DNA of 53,441 nt from Coriobacteriia bacterium (GCA_009785795.1 WQVN01000004.1:1-53441), one strand, 5' to 3'; shown: positions 18,378 to 28,943, numbered from the stretch's first letter. The notes: a model not told the origin generated them from the letters alone. Translations and numbers: made by a program.

Positions 18378-19739
18378 ATGCAAATTTCTGTGAAAAAACA
18401 CGGTTTAACCACTCGCATTGTTGTGATCATATTCATTATGGCATTGATGAAGCCTGCCATATTGGGTGCAGTTCCAGAAAGCGAATCACCTGCTGACAGT
18501 TCCCAAGCGACTCAAATCAGTGATGCACAAGAACGTGCAACTGCTGCACGTATTCGACTTGACGAACTCGCAACAGAGCTTGGCATTGCATCAGAAAACT
18601 TCTTTGAGGCACAGGAACAGCTCGAGCAGACAGAAGCTGAAATTTCAGATACCGAGGATCAATTAGAGCAAAACAGGAAAGAATTAGATCATGCGAACGA
18701 CTTGCTATCAGAACGTGCAGTTAGCGCATATCAAAGCTCAGACCCTTCTTTTGTTGTCTTTGTTTTTGATTCGGAGACCTTTCCTGAGCTACTTGCTCGC
18801 ATTACCATGGTGCGTACTATCATGGAAAACGATGCAAGCTTAATTCGTGATGTTCGTAGCCTGCGTGCAGAAATTGAGGCTAATAAGGCTCTGCTTGAAA
18901 CACAGCAAGAAACACAGCAAGAATTTGCACAGGCGGCACAGTCAGAATATGATACGGTTCAACAAGTTTTGGACGAACAGCAAAACCTCCTCAATTCGCT
19001 TGACAGTGAGGTGCATCAGCTGATTGAGGCAGAGCGCGCTCGCATTCAGGAAGAACAGATCAGACAGGCTGAAGTAGAAGAGCGTCGTCTGGCCCGTTTG
19101 GCAGAGCGACAGCAAGAACAAGAAAATCAGCAAGCTGAAGAATCGACATCGTCTAATGACAGTGCACAGGCAGGCGACACGTCTACTGGCAATAGTAGTA
19201 GCAACAGCGGATCTGCCAATTCGAACAACAACTCTAACAGCACTGCGAATAACACTAATCGTCCAAATAATAACACCAACAATAATTCGAGTGGCAACTC
19301 TAATGCTGGTAGCGGATCAGGCACTTCTACACCGCCACCATCAACAGATATTGGGAACCTGGGACGTGCTCGACCAGGCGTAGTGACCGAGGCACGTAGA
19401 TTTGTTGGCGTAACACCCTATTTATGGGGAGGCACGACTCCTGCAGGATTTGACTGTAGTGGGCTAACCCAATGGTGTTACCGGGTCGCATATGGCATTA
19501 ACTTGCCCAGAACGTCCCGCCAGCAATTTCATGCAGGAACCTTTATCCCTCCCAATCGTCGCGACTTGATGCAGCCAGGAGACCTACTGTTCTATAGCAG
19601 CACAGGTCGTCCGCAAGACATTTACCATGTTTCAATCTTTATTGGTGGGTCACGCAAGATTCATGCCCCCCTACCAGGACGTTTTGTAGAAGAGGCTCCG
19701 GCATTTACGCGTGACTTCATAGGCGCCGTCCGCCCATAA
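18378..19739 (+). CDS. Secreted NlpC/P60 peptidoglycan hydrolase with coiled coil and Ser/Asn-rich linker
   Basis: Signal peptide, coiled coil, GxSxxNxxN linker, catalytic FVGVTPYLWGGTTPAGFDCSGLTQWCYR and YHVSIFIGG. Confidence 0.93.
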   Translation: MQISVKKHGLTTRIVVIIFIMALMKPAILGAVPESESPADSSQATQISDAQERATAARIRLDELATELGIASENFFEAQEQLEQTEAEISDTEDQLEQNRKELDHANDLLSERAVSAYQSSDPSFVVFVFDSETFPELLARITMVRTIMENDASLIRDVRSLRAEIEANKALLETQQETQQEFAQAAQSEYDTVQQVLDEQQNLLNSLDSEVHQLIEAERARIQEEQIRQAEVEERRLARLAERQQEQENQQAEESTSSNDSAQAGDTSTGNSSSNSGSANSNNNSNSTANNTNRPNNNTNNNSSGNSNAGSGSGTSTPPPSTDIGNLGRARPGVVTEARRFVGVTPYLWGGTTPAGFDCSGLTQWCYRVAYGINLPRTSRQQFHAGTFIPPNRRDLMQPGDLLFYSSTGRPQDIYHVSIFIGGSRKIHAPLPGRFVEEAPAFTRDFIGAVRP

Positions 19740-19756
19740 TCCTTACATCTTTGAAT

Positions 19757-19833
19757 CAGTAGGGACATCTTAACTCTTCATATGAATTTTGACTGAAAGT
19801 GGTTTCATTGAGAAGAAAGAGGATGTCCCACTG
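19757..19833. other. Long imperfect hairpin downstream of the NlpC/P60 gene
   Basis: CAGTaGGGACATC (19757-19769)/GATGTCCCACTG (19822-19833) with inner TCTTC/GAAGA and ATGAA/TTCAT. Confidence 0.55.
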
Positions 19834-19974
19834 CTGACAGCTTAGAGTATCTGCCACTAACTGGATATTTTTGCAAATGCATTGACGCTCTTTCTCTGCT
19901 CAAAGAAATAGGAGAGCTATACTTGAGTTCACTGCGTTTGTCGCAGAAGTATAAAGAGAGGTGAATCTCTGTGA

Positions 19975-20424
19975 TTGATTTACGTATTGGCAATTACAGC
20001 TTTGTCGATATCAATTATTGCAGCACTAGCTAGCATTGCAGGTGTCGTGTATATTTCCGCTCAGTCTAAGCAGGTGGCGCTACATAGGCAGGTATCTGCC
20101 TATGCTGAAATCTTTTCTCTTGTGATGGATACAAGTTGGAATCGCATGTACATTTATCAAAACAAAGAAGAAATCGTCAGAATTGGCTCAGAGGAAGAAT
20201 TGCAATATTTTATAAAAAGGAGGCCAGAAATTCACAATTCTATTCTTATAGTAGCAAATTGCTATCAATATGCGGGGTTTCTTGCAAGCAAAAATGTATT
20301 GGATCTTGATGATTTTTTGGATGAAGCTTCAAATGCACTTATTCGTATTGATGAAATTATTGCAGCGTACATAGATCTTTTGCAAAAACAATCGAACCCT
20401 CAAGACTATAAGCAATATTATTGA
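19975..20424 (+). CDS. Small single-TM protein of unknown function (DUF4760-like, tentative)
   Basis: N-terminal TM then charged helical region; TTG start with upstream GAGAGGTG. Confidence 0.5.
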   Translation: MIYVLAITALSISIIAALASIAGVVYISAQSKQVALHRQVSAYAEIFSLVMDTSWNRMYIYQNKEEIVRIGSEEELQYFIKRRPEIHNSILIVANCYQYAGFLASKNVLDLDDFLDEASNALIRIDEIIAAYIDLLQKQSNPQDYKQYY

Positions 20425-20555
20425 TGGATTGTGCATCAATCCAAGAGGAGAAGCAACATCGAGATCTCTGCGCAAGATGATATACTTTAAACGAGATTTG
20501 GCACTTGCCAAAGTTATTTTGCAGAGTATTGCCAACTAAGATAGGAGAGTATCAT

Positions 20556-20684
20556 ATGGGTGGAGCAGAAAGAACCGGGGGTCTAAATAGGAGCTTGGAG
20601 CGTATTGCAGATGTGATGGCAGAAAGCCTCGATAATCGTGGGCAAAATGATGCAAAACAGCAGGAAGTAGTCTTGGATGCCTGA
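20556..20684 (+). CDS. Short ORF (42 aa): MGGAERTGGLNRSLERIADVMAESLDNRGQNDAKQQEVVLDA
   Basis: ATG with RBS AGGAG at proper spacing; stop overlaps the ATG of the next ORF; below the length of the supplied ORF track. Confidence 0.55.
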   Translation: MGGAERTGGLNRSLERIADVMAESLDNRGQNDAKQQEVVLDA

Positions 20685-21330
20685 CATTGCCAGTGAGTTG
20701 CCAGCCATAGTGTCACTTAATTTTCTTTACGGTCTTTCATCAGCGATAATTTTGTCTATTCTGTACAAGGGCGTAAGGAAAATTTATTTTGGCTTCAGAA
20801 ATCGATCGCTGTTTTCAGCTTCTGGTTATTGGATTGGTGAGTATACATCCAGCATAGATGAGACTTTTACTGCTGTGGATATACTTTATTTGCGCCAGCG
20901 CGGGAATAAAGTATTAGTCAAATTTCAACAGTATCGCCAGGAACCAATTCTCGATTACACACATCACGTTTGGTATGGAGAGGGATATATTTCGGATAGA
21001 GGTAGAATGGCTATATCTTATTTCACCACAATTGAAGAAGGCTATCAAAATGGTGTCTTCCTGCTAACACAAACAGATTTTGGTTCTATTCGAAAAGCAA
21101 TGAGTGGTGTGTTTTATGAGTTTCATGACAATAGGAAGATAGAAGATTTTACTAGGGTTGCTCAAGAAGTGCCCAAGTCACAAATACTGGCTTTTCCTAC
21201 AAAGTATCGCGCATATCGACTACGCTTATCAGTGAGAGAAAAAGTACTATTTCGTCTGAATAAAGCAGTGTATGCATCGTATTCGATTTCAAAATCCATA
21301 ATGGATGAAAGGGGAGAGCTGGATTTGTGA
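20677..21330 (+). CDS. Membrane-anchored beta-rich protein of unknown function
   Basis: One N-terminal TM, then GYWIGEYTS...ILYLRQRGNKVLVKF...MAISYFTT...GVFLLTQT...MSGVFYEF alternating beta pattern; overlaps neighbours. Confidence 0.5.
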   Translation: MPDIASELPAIVSLNFLYGLSSAIILSILYKGVRKIYFGFRNRSLFSASGYWIGEYTSSIDETFTAVDILYLRQRGNKVLVKFQQYRQEPILDYTHHVWYGEGYISDRGRMAISYFTTIEEGYQNGVFLLTQTDFGSIRKAMSGVFYEFHDNRKIEDFTRVAQEVPKSQILAFPTKYRAYRLRLSVREKVLFRLNKAVYASYSISKSIMDERGELDL

Positions 21331-21758
21331 GTCTGTCTGCATGTTCAAGATGTAGCTCTTGTTGTAGAGTAACTTCACTTGACAACAGAATTGACGTGAT
21401 AATTTTCCCTGATGACTTGGAGAGACTATCTTCGTATTTGCAAGTTAAGCCAAAGGAATTCGTGCAAGCCTATTGCCGTGAGGAGTTCTTCTCCAATTGT
21501 GACAGGCTGATACTATATTATGTGCTTAAGACTGAATCGGGGCATTGTATTTTTCTCAAGAATAAAGATTGCATTGTTCATAGCTGCAAGCCCATTCAGT
21601 GTGAAATGGCTCCTGGCAATTTTTTTAATTTTCCAGGATTGTGGGAGTATATGCCTTGTGTAAAGGAAAATGGAATTCGGTATAGGGAAGATCCTACAAA
21701 GCATGAGATGGAATTAGTTAAAAGCTTGCTAGATGATGAATACAACCCTTTACTTTGA
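21327..21758 (+). CDS. YkgJ-family cysteine cluster protein
   Basis: CSRCSSCC N-terminal CxxCxxCC motif, CIVHSCKPIQCEMAPG; GTG start overlaps previous stop. Confidence 0.8.
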   Translation: MSLSACSRCSSCCRVTSLDNRIDVIIFPDDLERLSSYLQVKPKEFVQAYCREEFFSNCDRLILYYVLKTESGHCIFLKNKDCIVHSCKPIQCEMAPGNFFNFPGLWEYMPCVKENGIRYREDPTKHEMELVKSLLDDEYNPLL

Positions 21759-21785
21759 GATGTTAAACATAAGATGGAGGATGGC

Positions 21786-22604
21786 ATGACGAATCAGATA
21801 CCTGTAGTTGTTAGTGGGGCGGCAGGAAAGATGGGGCTCGAAACAGTAAAGGCTGTCCATGCAGCGCCTAATTTGAAGTTGCTTGCATGCATTGATCCTT
21901 GTTTTGCAGATGGTGTCCATACGCAGGGTGATGTAGACACATTCGCCAGTATCGATGAACTGATGGCAGCAGGTTTGGTGAGCCCACAAGAAACACGCAC
22001 TGTATTTGTGGATTTTACTCGTCCTGATGTGATTGAGGCCAACTTAAGGCAGGTACTTCCTTTGGGCTTTGACTGCGTTGTGGGAACAACTGGTCTCTCT
22101 GCAGAAACCCTTTGCGAACTTGAATCATTGGTTCCTGCAGACAGATGTCTGTTCATTGCACCCAACTTTGCCATTGGCGCTGTGCTGATGATGGAACTTG
22201 CTCAAAAGGTTGTTGCTTATATGCCTGATGTTGAAGTTATCGAACTGCATCATGACAACAAGCTTGACGCACCATCAGGAACGGCGAAGCGCACTGCAGA
22301 ATTACTGGCAGCAGCTCGCACGCAAGCGTTGCCAGATTTTCGCTCAACAGCGCCAGGCACAGAAACAGAGTTGCCAGGATGTGCAGGTGCACGTGGAGCA
22401 AATGTTGACGGAGTTCCCGTACATTCAGTGCGTTTGCCAGGATATGTTGCTCATCAAGAAGTGATATTTGGAGGGCAAGGTCAGACTCTGACAATTCGCC
22501 ATGATTCAATCCATCGCAATTCGTTCATGCCAGGTGTTGTACTTGCATGTGAGCAAGTAGGAAAACACCAGGGATTAATCATCGGATTAGAAAATTTGAT
22601 GTAG
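21786..22604 (+). CDS. dapB: 4-hydroxy-tetrahydrodipicolinate reductase
   Basis: VVSGAAGKMGLETVKAV, FVDFTRPDVIEANL, GTTGLSAE, ELHHDNKLDAPSGTA. Confidence 0.95.
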   Translation: MTNQIPVVVSGAAGKMGLETVKAVHAAPNLKLLACIDPCFADGVHTQGDVDTFASIDELMAAGLVSPQETRTVFVDFTRPDVIEANLRQVLPLGFDCVVGTTGLSAETLCELESLVPADRCLFIAPNFAIGAVLMMELAQKVVAYMPDVEVIELHHDNKLDAPSGTAKRTAELLAAARTQALPDFRSTAPGTETELPGCAGARGANVDGVPVHSVRLPGYVAHQEVIFGGQGQTLTIRHDSIHRNSFMPGVVLACEQVGKHQGLIIGLENLM

Positions 22605-22606
22605 TT

Positions 22607-23161
22607 ATGCGCAAATCAATTTACTATTTTACAATGTCGCTTGACGGCTACATTGCTGATGCCAGCGGCAGTGTTGACTGGATGGCAGGTGCGCCCAATA
22701 TTGACTACGGTTACAAAGAGTTCTATGAGCAGGTTGGCACAATACTTTTGGGTCGCAATACCTATGAGCACATGTTAAAAATGGGCGACTTTTTTCCTTA
22801 TCCCGACAGAGATGTCATTGTGTTCAGCAGTAATGACAAGCTGAAGATTGCGGCAGAGTCTGTCCAGATTACCTCAGATGATCCTGGTAAGACGCTTGCA
22901 CGTTTGCAGTTGGGCGATAACAGTGATGGACTTATCTGGATTGGTGGTGGTGGCACACTGGCAGGCAGTCTGTTCGAGGCAGGACTTATCGATGAGCTGC
23001 GAGTTTTCATTCAGCCGATTGTGCTAGGCGCAGGAACTGCGGCCTTAACCAGTGACAAGATAGCGGCTCGTGCACTTGAATTGGCGAATGTCAAAGAATG
23101 GCCAGCTGGAATTGTCGAGCTACGTTACAATGTAATTAAGCGCTGGCGCAGTGACGTATAG
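22607..23161 (+). CDS. Dihydrofolate reductase/RibD C-terminal domain-family protein
   Basis: SIYYFTMSLDGYIADASGSVDW...ILLGRNTYE...IWIGGGGTLAGSLFEAGLIDELRVFIQPIVLG. Confidence 0.85.
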   Translation: MRKSIYYFTMSLDGYIADASGSVDWMAGAPNIDYGYKEFYEQVGTILLGRNTYEHMLKMGDFFPYPDRDVIVFSSNDKLKIAAESVQITSDDPGKTLARLQLGDNSDGLIWIGGGGTLAGSLFEAGLIDELRVFIQPIVLGAGTAALTSDKIAARALELANVKEWPAGIVELRYNVIKRWRSDV

Positions 23162-23207
23162 ACTGCTATTAGCTTGAGCCAAGTCATATAGAGGAGCCAT
23201 AAACAAG

Positions 23208-23831
23208 GTGTTTAACCCCGTTATCTTTTTGTCGAGATCTATTTTGGTTGCAATTGCTGCAACCTTTGCTGTTGTGGCGATGAAAGTGCTGGTGCGTGTT
23301 CTGGGACTTGAACATCTGATTGGGGACGGGATTATTGGACTTGTTTTTGCAGCTACCCTTGCCCTTGCTGGCGTATTTTACGGTCATCAACAGCCAAAGA
23401 AGAGTACGAGTGCCATGACAGTACGTATCCGCCTATTCATTTTGCAATTCGCTATCTTTCTTTCCATCCTGTCAGCCTTGCGCCTTTCCCCACTGTATTT
23501 TGATATTTTTGGACGCGATGTTCCCGCAGGGACAATCATTGTTCCCGCGCTGGTTATAATCTGGTTGATATATTGGCTATATGTAAATGTTTTAAGCATT
23601 AATGAAGCGGCTGCTACAGCTGCGCGTACAGATAGGCGTGAGCTTGCGCTGATGTGTCTTGCTCTGCTGCTGGCACCCTATTTGTTGCTGGTACCAGGCT
23701 TTTCCCTTGCAGAGATGCTTGGCTTTGATCCAGAAATCATTTTCTCAGTCTTTCAGTATGCTCCTATAATGTCGGCATCAATGCCGATTGCTTTTTCATT
23801 AAGAAGATTAGCGCATAACAAATCTACCTAG
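23208..23831 (+). CDS. Multi-TM membrane protein of unknown function
   Basis: Several TM segments; non-ATG start. Confidence 0.55.
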   Translation: MFNPVIFLSRSILVAIAATFAVVAMKVLVRVLGLEHLIGDGIIGLVFAATLALAGVFYGHQQPKKSTSAMTVRIRLFILQFAIFLSILSALRLSPLYFDIFGRDVPAGTIIVPALVIIWLIYWLYVNVLSINEAAATAARTDRRELALMCLALLLAPYLLLVPGFSLAEMLGFDPEIIFSVFQYAPIMSASMPIAFSLRRLAHNKST

Positions 23832-23887
23832 TTCTGCTAGTATGAAAAGGGAGTAATATATTCACGCACTTACACGAAAGGGTAGTG

Positions 23888-24838
23888 ATGTCAGCGCAAC
23901 CAATTTCAGCACCAGTTCCACCACATAGCTTCGATGCCTGCTACCTTACCACGCAGGCAATCAAGATGCGTATGGACATTGTTAAAATGCTTGCTTGTGC
24001 AGGTTCTGGACATCCTGGCGGATCGCTTTCTGCAGTTGATTTGATGGCGGTGCTCTACTTTGGCGGTGTTATGCGCTATGATGTGCAAAATCCGTGTCAT
24101 CCAGGACGTGATCGCTTTATTTTGTCAAAGGGACATGCCGCACCAGTGCTTTATGCTGCCCTTGCACGTGCGGGTTATTTTAGTGCAAAAGAATTCAAGA
24201 CTTTGCGCCATCTGGGTTCAATGCTACAGGGTCATCCCGATGCGGAACTGTGTCCTGGTGTAGAGGTGTCAACAGGGTCACTGGGTCAAGGCCTGTCAAT
24301 CGCAGCGGGTCTTGCGCAGGGACTGCGCCTACAAGCTGCAGGTGCGCGGAATGATCAGGTAGATAATGCAGGTGGGATGGACGGTACTTTGCCACAAATT
24401 TACACTTTGCTCGGAGACGGGGAATTACAAGAAGGTCAAAACTGGGAAGCAGCACTCTATGCTGCGCACTATAAGCTGGGCAATGTAGTAGCGATTGTTG
24501 ACCGCAATTTCTTGCAGATTGACGGTAATACAGAAGACGTTATGGCCTTGGGAGATGTGGGTGCAAAATTCGCAGCATTTGGCTGGGAAGTTGCCACTGT
24601 AGACGGACATGATTTTGCTGCGATTTATGAGACACTAACAAAAGAACGCCCAGTGGATAAACCATATGTGATTGTTGCCAACACTACAAAAGGCAAGGGT
24701 GTTTCTTTCATGGAAGATGTGGCTGGCTGGCACGGTGTTGCTCCAAATGACGAGCAGTGCGATGCAGCATGTGCAGAACTTCAAGTGAAGCTGTCGCTGT
24801 CTGCGAATACGCAGACAGGGGGTGGTGCAGATGCTTAG
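23888..24838 (+). CDS. Transketolase, N-terminal (TPP-binding) subunit
   Basis: GHPGGSLSAVDLMAVLYF, DRFILSKGHAAPVLYAAL, GSLGQGLSIAAG, GDGELQEGQNWEA. Confidence 0.95.
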   Translation: MSAQPISAPVPPHSFDACYLTTQAIKMRMDIVKMLACAGSGHPGGSLSAVDLMAVLYFGGVMRYDVQNPCHPGRDRFILSKGHAAPVLYAALARAGYFSAKEFKTLRHLGSMLQGHPDAELCPGVEVSTGSLGQGLSIAAGLAQGLRLQAAGARNDQVDNAGGMDGTLPQIYTLLGDGELQEGQNWEAALYAAHYKLGNVVAIVDRNFLQIDGNTEDVMALGDVGAKFAAFGWEVATVDGHDFAAIYETLTKERPVDKPYVIVANTTKGKGVSFMEDVAGWHGVAPNDEQCDAACAELQVKLSLSANTQTGGGADA

Positions 24839-25784
24839 TGTGTGCAAAGCAACACGTGCTGCTCTGGGCGAAACTCTGGTTGCCATGGTCGAAGAGGGAC
24901 ATGACATTGTTGCCCTTGATGCCGATCTCGCCTGTTCGACAACAACGGGCAAATTGGGACAGGCCTACCCAGAACGCTTTTTTAATGCGGGAGTCGCAGA
25001 GGCGAACATGGTGGGAGCTGCAGCTGGCTTAGCACTGTCAGGGCAAATTGCCTTTACAGGATCTTTTGCCGTGTTTGGCACAGGGCGTGTTTATGATCAG
25101 ATTCGCAACACTGTTTGCATGAATAGCCTGAACGTTAAGATTGCGCCGACACATAGCGGCGTGACCGTGGGTCCCGACGGTGGCAGCCATCAAATGCTTG
25201 AAGATATTGCATTGATGCGTGTGTTGCCCAATATGCGTGTGCTGACACCATCTGATTACACGGCAGCAAAGGCAGCGGTACGTTATGCTGCGATGACGCC
25301 CGGACCGTTTTATATTCGTCTGGGTCGTGCGGGAGTTCCCAATTTATATGGACCAACAGGATTATTGGGTGGATCTATTACTGACATAGATGTAACAAAG
25401 GCTGTCGTGCTGCGCTCTGGTGCCGATGTGACGATTGCAGCCTGCGGCATAGAGGTTGCAGAAGCACTGCTTGCTGCAGAAATGCTAGCAGAAGAGGGCG
25501 TACAAGCAGAGGTCATTGATGTCATGTGTGTAAAGCCTCTTGATGTTGAAACTATCATGCAGAGTGTGTCCAAAACAGGACGCCTGGTTACTGCAGAAGA
25601 GCACAGTGTGTTAGGTGGTATGGGATCTGCTATTTCTGAGGTGTTGTCAGAACTGCATCCTGTTCCCACGCGCCGCATTGGAGTCGTGGATCGATTTGGC
25701 ATGAGTGGCAAGCCAGAAGAACTTATTAGACATTTCAAGCTTGATGCACCATCTATTGCCGCTGCTGCAAAAGAATTGCTGTAA
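24831..25784 (+). CDS. Transketolase, C-terminal subunit
   Basis: IVALDADLACST...FFNAGVAEANMVGAAAGLALSG, HSGVTVGPDGGSHQMLEDIALMR; overlaps upstream subunit. Confidence 0.95.
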   Translation: MLSVCKATRAALGETLVAMVEEGHDIVALDADLACSTTTGKLGQAYPERFFNAGVAEANMVGAAAGLALSGQIAFTGSFAVFGTGRVYDQIRNTVCMNSLNVKIAPTHSGVTVGPDGGSHQMLEDIALMRVLPNMRVLTPSDYTAAKAAVRYAAMTPGPFYIRLGRAGVPNLYGPTGLLGGSITDIDVTKAVVLRSGADVTIAACGIEVAEALLAAEMLAEEGVQAEVIDVMCVKPLDVETIMQSVSKTGRLVTAEEHSVLGGMGSAISEVLSELHPVPTRRIGVVDRFGMSGKPEELIRHFKLDAPSIAAAAKELL

Positions 25785-25893
25785 CACCAGTAAGGTAACG
25801 GCTGCGATGTGTGGCTGTGACTTTTGTTACACTACTAGGCGTTGCTGGTGCCTGTGCATCAGCCTGTAATGTAAGCAGATTAGGGAGGCTTGT

Positions 25894-26658
25894 GTGACCG
25901 ACCTCGAGTCAAAACTTGACCAGATTGTGCCTGAACCGCAATTTTCGCCCCGTGCGAATCGCGGTCCGCTCATGATCTCGGTGAAAAATGTATCGAAGCG
26001 TTATGTTGCCAATAAGGCAGCACTTCAAAACATCAATGTTGAGGTTGCTGCTGGTGAATTCGTTTTTATTGTTGGGCATTCTGGTAGTGGAAAATCTACG
26101 TTTATTCGTATGCTTTTGCGCGAAGTCGTACCGTCTTCTGGACAGATCATTGTTGCAGGACACGATTTAAGCCGTCTAAAGAATTCGAAAATTCCCTATT
26201 TGCGTAGAAATATTGGTTGTGTATTTCAGGACTTTAAATTACTACCTAACAAGACGGCCTTTGAAAATGTTGCCTTTGCTTTGCAGGTAATTGGTAAATC
26301 AAAACATGTTATCAATACGCAAGTACCAGAAGTTCTGCGCTTGGTTGGACTTGAAGGAAAGATACACAACTATCCGCATGAACTGTCTGGTGGCGAGCAG
26401 CAGCGTGTTTCTGTTGCACGTGCCTTTGTAAATCGCCCACCACTACTGCTGTGTGACGAGCCGACGGGTAATCTTGATCCGCAGACATCACTCGGTATCA
26501 TGAAATTATTGGAACGCATTAACCGTACAGGTACGACCACCCTTATCGCGACGCACGACCAAGAAATGGTGAATTACATGCGCCAGCGCGTAATTGCCCT
26601 TGACGAAGGTCATCTGGTTCGCGACCAGGATAGGGGGGTGTACGGCAGTGTCGATTAA
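25894..26658 (+). CDS. ftsE: Cell division ATP-binding protein FtsE
   Basis: [73 protein letters not shown]. Confidence 0.93.
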   Translation: MTDLESKLDQIVPEPQFSPRANRGPLMISVKNVSKRYVANKAALQNINVEVAAGEFVFIVGHSGSGKSTFIRMLLREVVPSSGQIIVAGHDLSRLKNSKIPYLRRNIGCVFQDFKLLPNKTAFENVAFALQVIGKSKHVINTQVPEVLRLVGLEGKIHNYPHELSGGEQQRVSVARAFVNRPPLLLCDEPTGNLDPQTSLGIMKLLERINRTGTTTLIATHDQEMVNYMRQRVIALDEGHLVRDQDRGVYGSVD

Positions 26659-27562
26659 TATTGGATATTTCATATCTGAAGCTGCAATTAGCTTCAAGCG
26701 CAATTGGGTAATGACCTTTGGTGGCATTGCGACAATATTCTTGTCGCTGCTGTTAATGGGTAGTGCCTTGCTGATAAATAGCATGGTTGCTGACATGACG
26801 CGCGATATCGAGAGTCGTATCAACATTCAGATTTGGATTCATGATGATGCTACAGATGCAGATATTGATACCTTGCAAACTGAGCTTACCGCGCATGAAA
26901 ATGTTGCGACTGTGGAGCTGGTTTCAAAAGAGGAAGCACTCGCGCGCTTTGAGCGAATGACAGAAGGCTCGCCAGAGATTGTCGAACAGCTTGCAGGAAA
27001 TCCGCTTCCTCGATCACTTGAAATTGAATTAGTTGACACGCAAGAAATTGATGGTGTGTTAACTCTGATACGCGACAGTGAGGAATTTGAGCGCATTGGA
27101 ATTCCAGGAGAGAGTCCTGATGCAGCCCTTAGTTATGGTGGGAGTATTGTAGAGACCTTGCTTGATGCAACCAACACAGCACGGTTTGTAGGAGCTTTAT
27201 TTGTAGGAATTTTGGCGCTGGTCAGTCTGATCTTCATTAACAATACTATTCGCCTTGCGATTTATGCGCGCAGAAATGAACTTTCCATTATGCGCTTGGT
27301 GGGTGCAAGCAATGGATTTATTCGCGCACCATTCATCCTTGAGGGCATATTGCAGGCTTTTGTCGGTGCGCTGCTTGCCATCTTAGTACTGCTGGGAGTT
27401 AAAGAATTTGTATTCCCGAACCTGCAGCAGGCACTTGCTTTTATCGATTTTGACTTTAGTAATGCCCTTATGTTGCAGATATCATTAACTCTGGTTGGCA
27501 CAGGTGTTGTTATTGGTATTCTAGGAGCAGTTATTGCCATGAGAAGGTACTTGAAGATCTAG
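26648..27562 (+). CDS. ftsX: Cell division permease FtsX
   Basis: [32 protein letters not shown]-terminal [38 protein letters not shown] start overlaps ftsE. Confidence 0.93.
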   Translation: MSINIGYFISEAAISFKRNWVMTFGGIATIFLSLLLMGSALLINSMVADMTRDIESRINIQIWIHDDATDADIDTLQTELTAHENVATVELVSKEEALARFERMTEGSPEIVEQLAGNPLPRSLEIELVDTQEIDGVLTLIRDSEEFERIGIPGESPDAALSYGGSIVETLLDATNTARFVGALFVGILALVSLIFINNTIRLAIYARRNELSIMRLVGASNGFIRAPFILEGILQAFVGALLAILVLLGVKEFVFPNLQQALAFIDFDFSNALMLQISLTLVGTGVVIGILGAVIAMRRYLKI

Positions 27563-27599
27563 CCAGAGCACTCTGGACAACGATCAATGACATTATTCA

Positions 27600-27628
27600 G
27601 TGCGGGCAGTAATGTCCGCATTGTTTCA
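27600..27628 (+). terminator. Terminator-like hairpin after ftsX
   Basis: TGCGGGCA-gtaa-TGTCCGCA followed by ttgtttc. Confidence 0.55.
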
Positions 27629-27643
27629 TTCGAAAGGAATGTT

Positions 27644-28867
27644 ATGAATCGCACAACTAAAATGGTTGTTTTATCTTTGAGCATTACCGTTCTGGTGCTC
27701 ACCGCATTTTTTGGTGGGTTTGCTGTATCACAGATTGTATTTATTGCAGATCATGTACGCGCAAGCCAAAACGCAGAATTGACCAGAGATGTTTCTGATC
27801 TTTTCAATTTGATGCAAAACGAAGCACTTGATCCGCCCAGTGAAACAACTGCTACCGTAGGTGCGCTTAATGGACTGCTTCGCAGCAATGGAGATAATTA
27901 CGCACGCTTTTTGCCCGAAGAAGAACTGCAGCGCTACGAAGAAAGCATGATGGGTGCCTTTGGCGGTATTGGTGTGTTGCTGGGCGAACAAAATGACACG
28001 GTCTTCATTTTGCAAGTTTACGAAGGCACACCAGCTGAAGCTGCGGGATTGCTCGAGGGCGATTATTTTTATCGAGTCGACGATGAAACGCGCACAGACT
28101 GGACGACACAAGAACTGTCTTCAAGGGTACGCGGTGAGATTGGTACAGATGTTGAATTGACCATGGTACGTCCTTTTGATGAGGATGTTATGCCAATGTC
28201 AATGGATCATCCTTTGGGCGACCCATTTGACGTTACAATTACTCGTGACACTATTCAAGCACCTATTACCGAAGCACGATTGCTTGAGGATGGTGTTGGC
28301 TATGTGCGCCTATTTGAATTCAATCGTCGCGCAACTGATGAGCTGCGTGAAGATGTTGAGGACTTAATCGAGCAGGGCGCAACCAGCCTTATCCTGGATC
28401 TGCGTGATAATCCTGGTGGCGATCTAAATGAGGCAATCGGAGTCAGTTCGCTTTTTATTGAATCAGGCACGATTGTTCAGATTGAATCTTCAACAAGACC
28501 CATGCCAGAGGTGCTGTCACGCAGAGGGCAGCCTTTGTCGGTGCAGCTACCCATGGTGTGCATTGTAAATGGCAACAGTGCATCAGCTGCCGAGATTGTG
28601 TCTGGTGCCCTGCAAGACCATGAACGGGCGATCCTCGTAGGAGTAGAGACCTTTGGTAAGGCGAGCGTGCAAACACAGATCCCCTTTAGGCGCGGTGCGG
28701 CCTTTATGACGACTGCACATTATCTGACAGCAAATGGCAGAGTTATTAATGATGTAGGTAATACTCCCGACATCATTGTTGAAACAAGCATTGCCGAGCG
28801 AGCAGAGGAAGAGACTGACCAGCAGCTACAGCGCGCAATCGTAGAGGCACAGCGCTTAAGCAGGTAG
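27644..28867 (+). CDS. Carboxy-terminal processing protease (S41, PDZ)
   Basis: GGIGVLLGEQND, PDZ-like GTPAEAAGLLEGDYFYRVDD, LILDLRDNPGGDLNEAI, NGNSASAAEIVSGAL. Confidence 0.93.
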   Translation: MNRTTKMVVLSLSITVLVLTAFFGGFAVSQIVFIADHVRASQNAELTRDVSDLFNLMQNEALDPPSETTATVGALNGLLRSNGDNYARFLPEEELQRYEESMMGAFGGIGVLLGEQNDTVFILQVYEGTPAEAAGLLEGDYFYRVDDETRTDWTTQELSSRVRGEIGTDVELTMVRPFDEDVMPMSMDHPLGDPFDVTITRDTIQAPITEARLLEDGVGYVRLFEFNRRATDELREDVEDLIEQGATSLILDLRDNPGGDLNEAIGVSSLFIESGTIVQIESSTRPMPEVLSRRGQPLSVQLPMVCIVNGNSASAAEIVSGALQDHERAILVGVETFGKASVQTQIPFRRGAAFMTTAHYLTANGRVINDVGNTPDIIVETSIAERAEEETDQQLQRAIVEAQRLSR

Positions 28868-28883
28868 ATAATTCACAACATGA

Positions 28884-28906
28884 GGGGCAGGCAGATTGTC
28901 TGCCCC
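28884..28906 (+). terminator. GC-rich hairpin between the S41 protease gene and smpB
   Basis: GGGGCAG-N9-CTGCCCC, no T tract; placement suggests terminator or processing site. Confidence 0.45.
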
Positions 28907-28943
28907 TGTGAACAACTTTGCAGATATAACAACCAGGGATAAC

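Noticed and set aside
23888-25784. Split transketolase as a frameshifted pseudogene
   Set aside because: Separate N- and C-terminal transketolase subunits are a known normal arrangement; both have intact motifs and overlapping starts.
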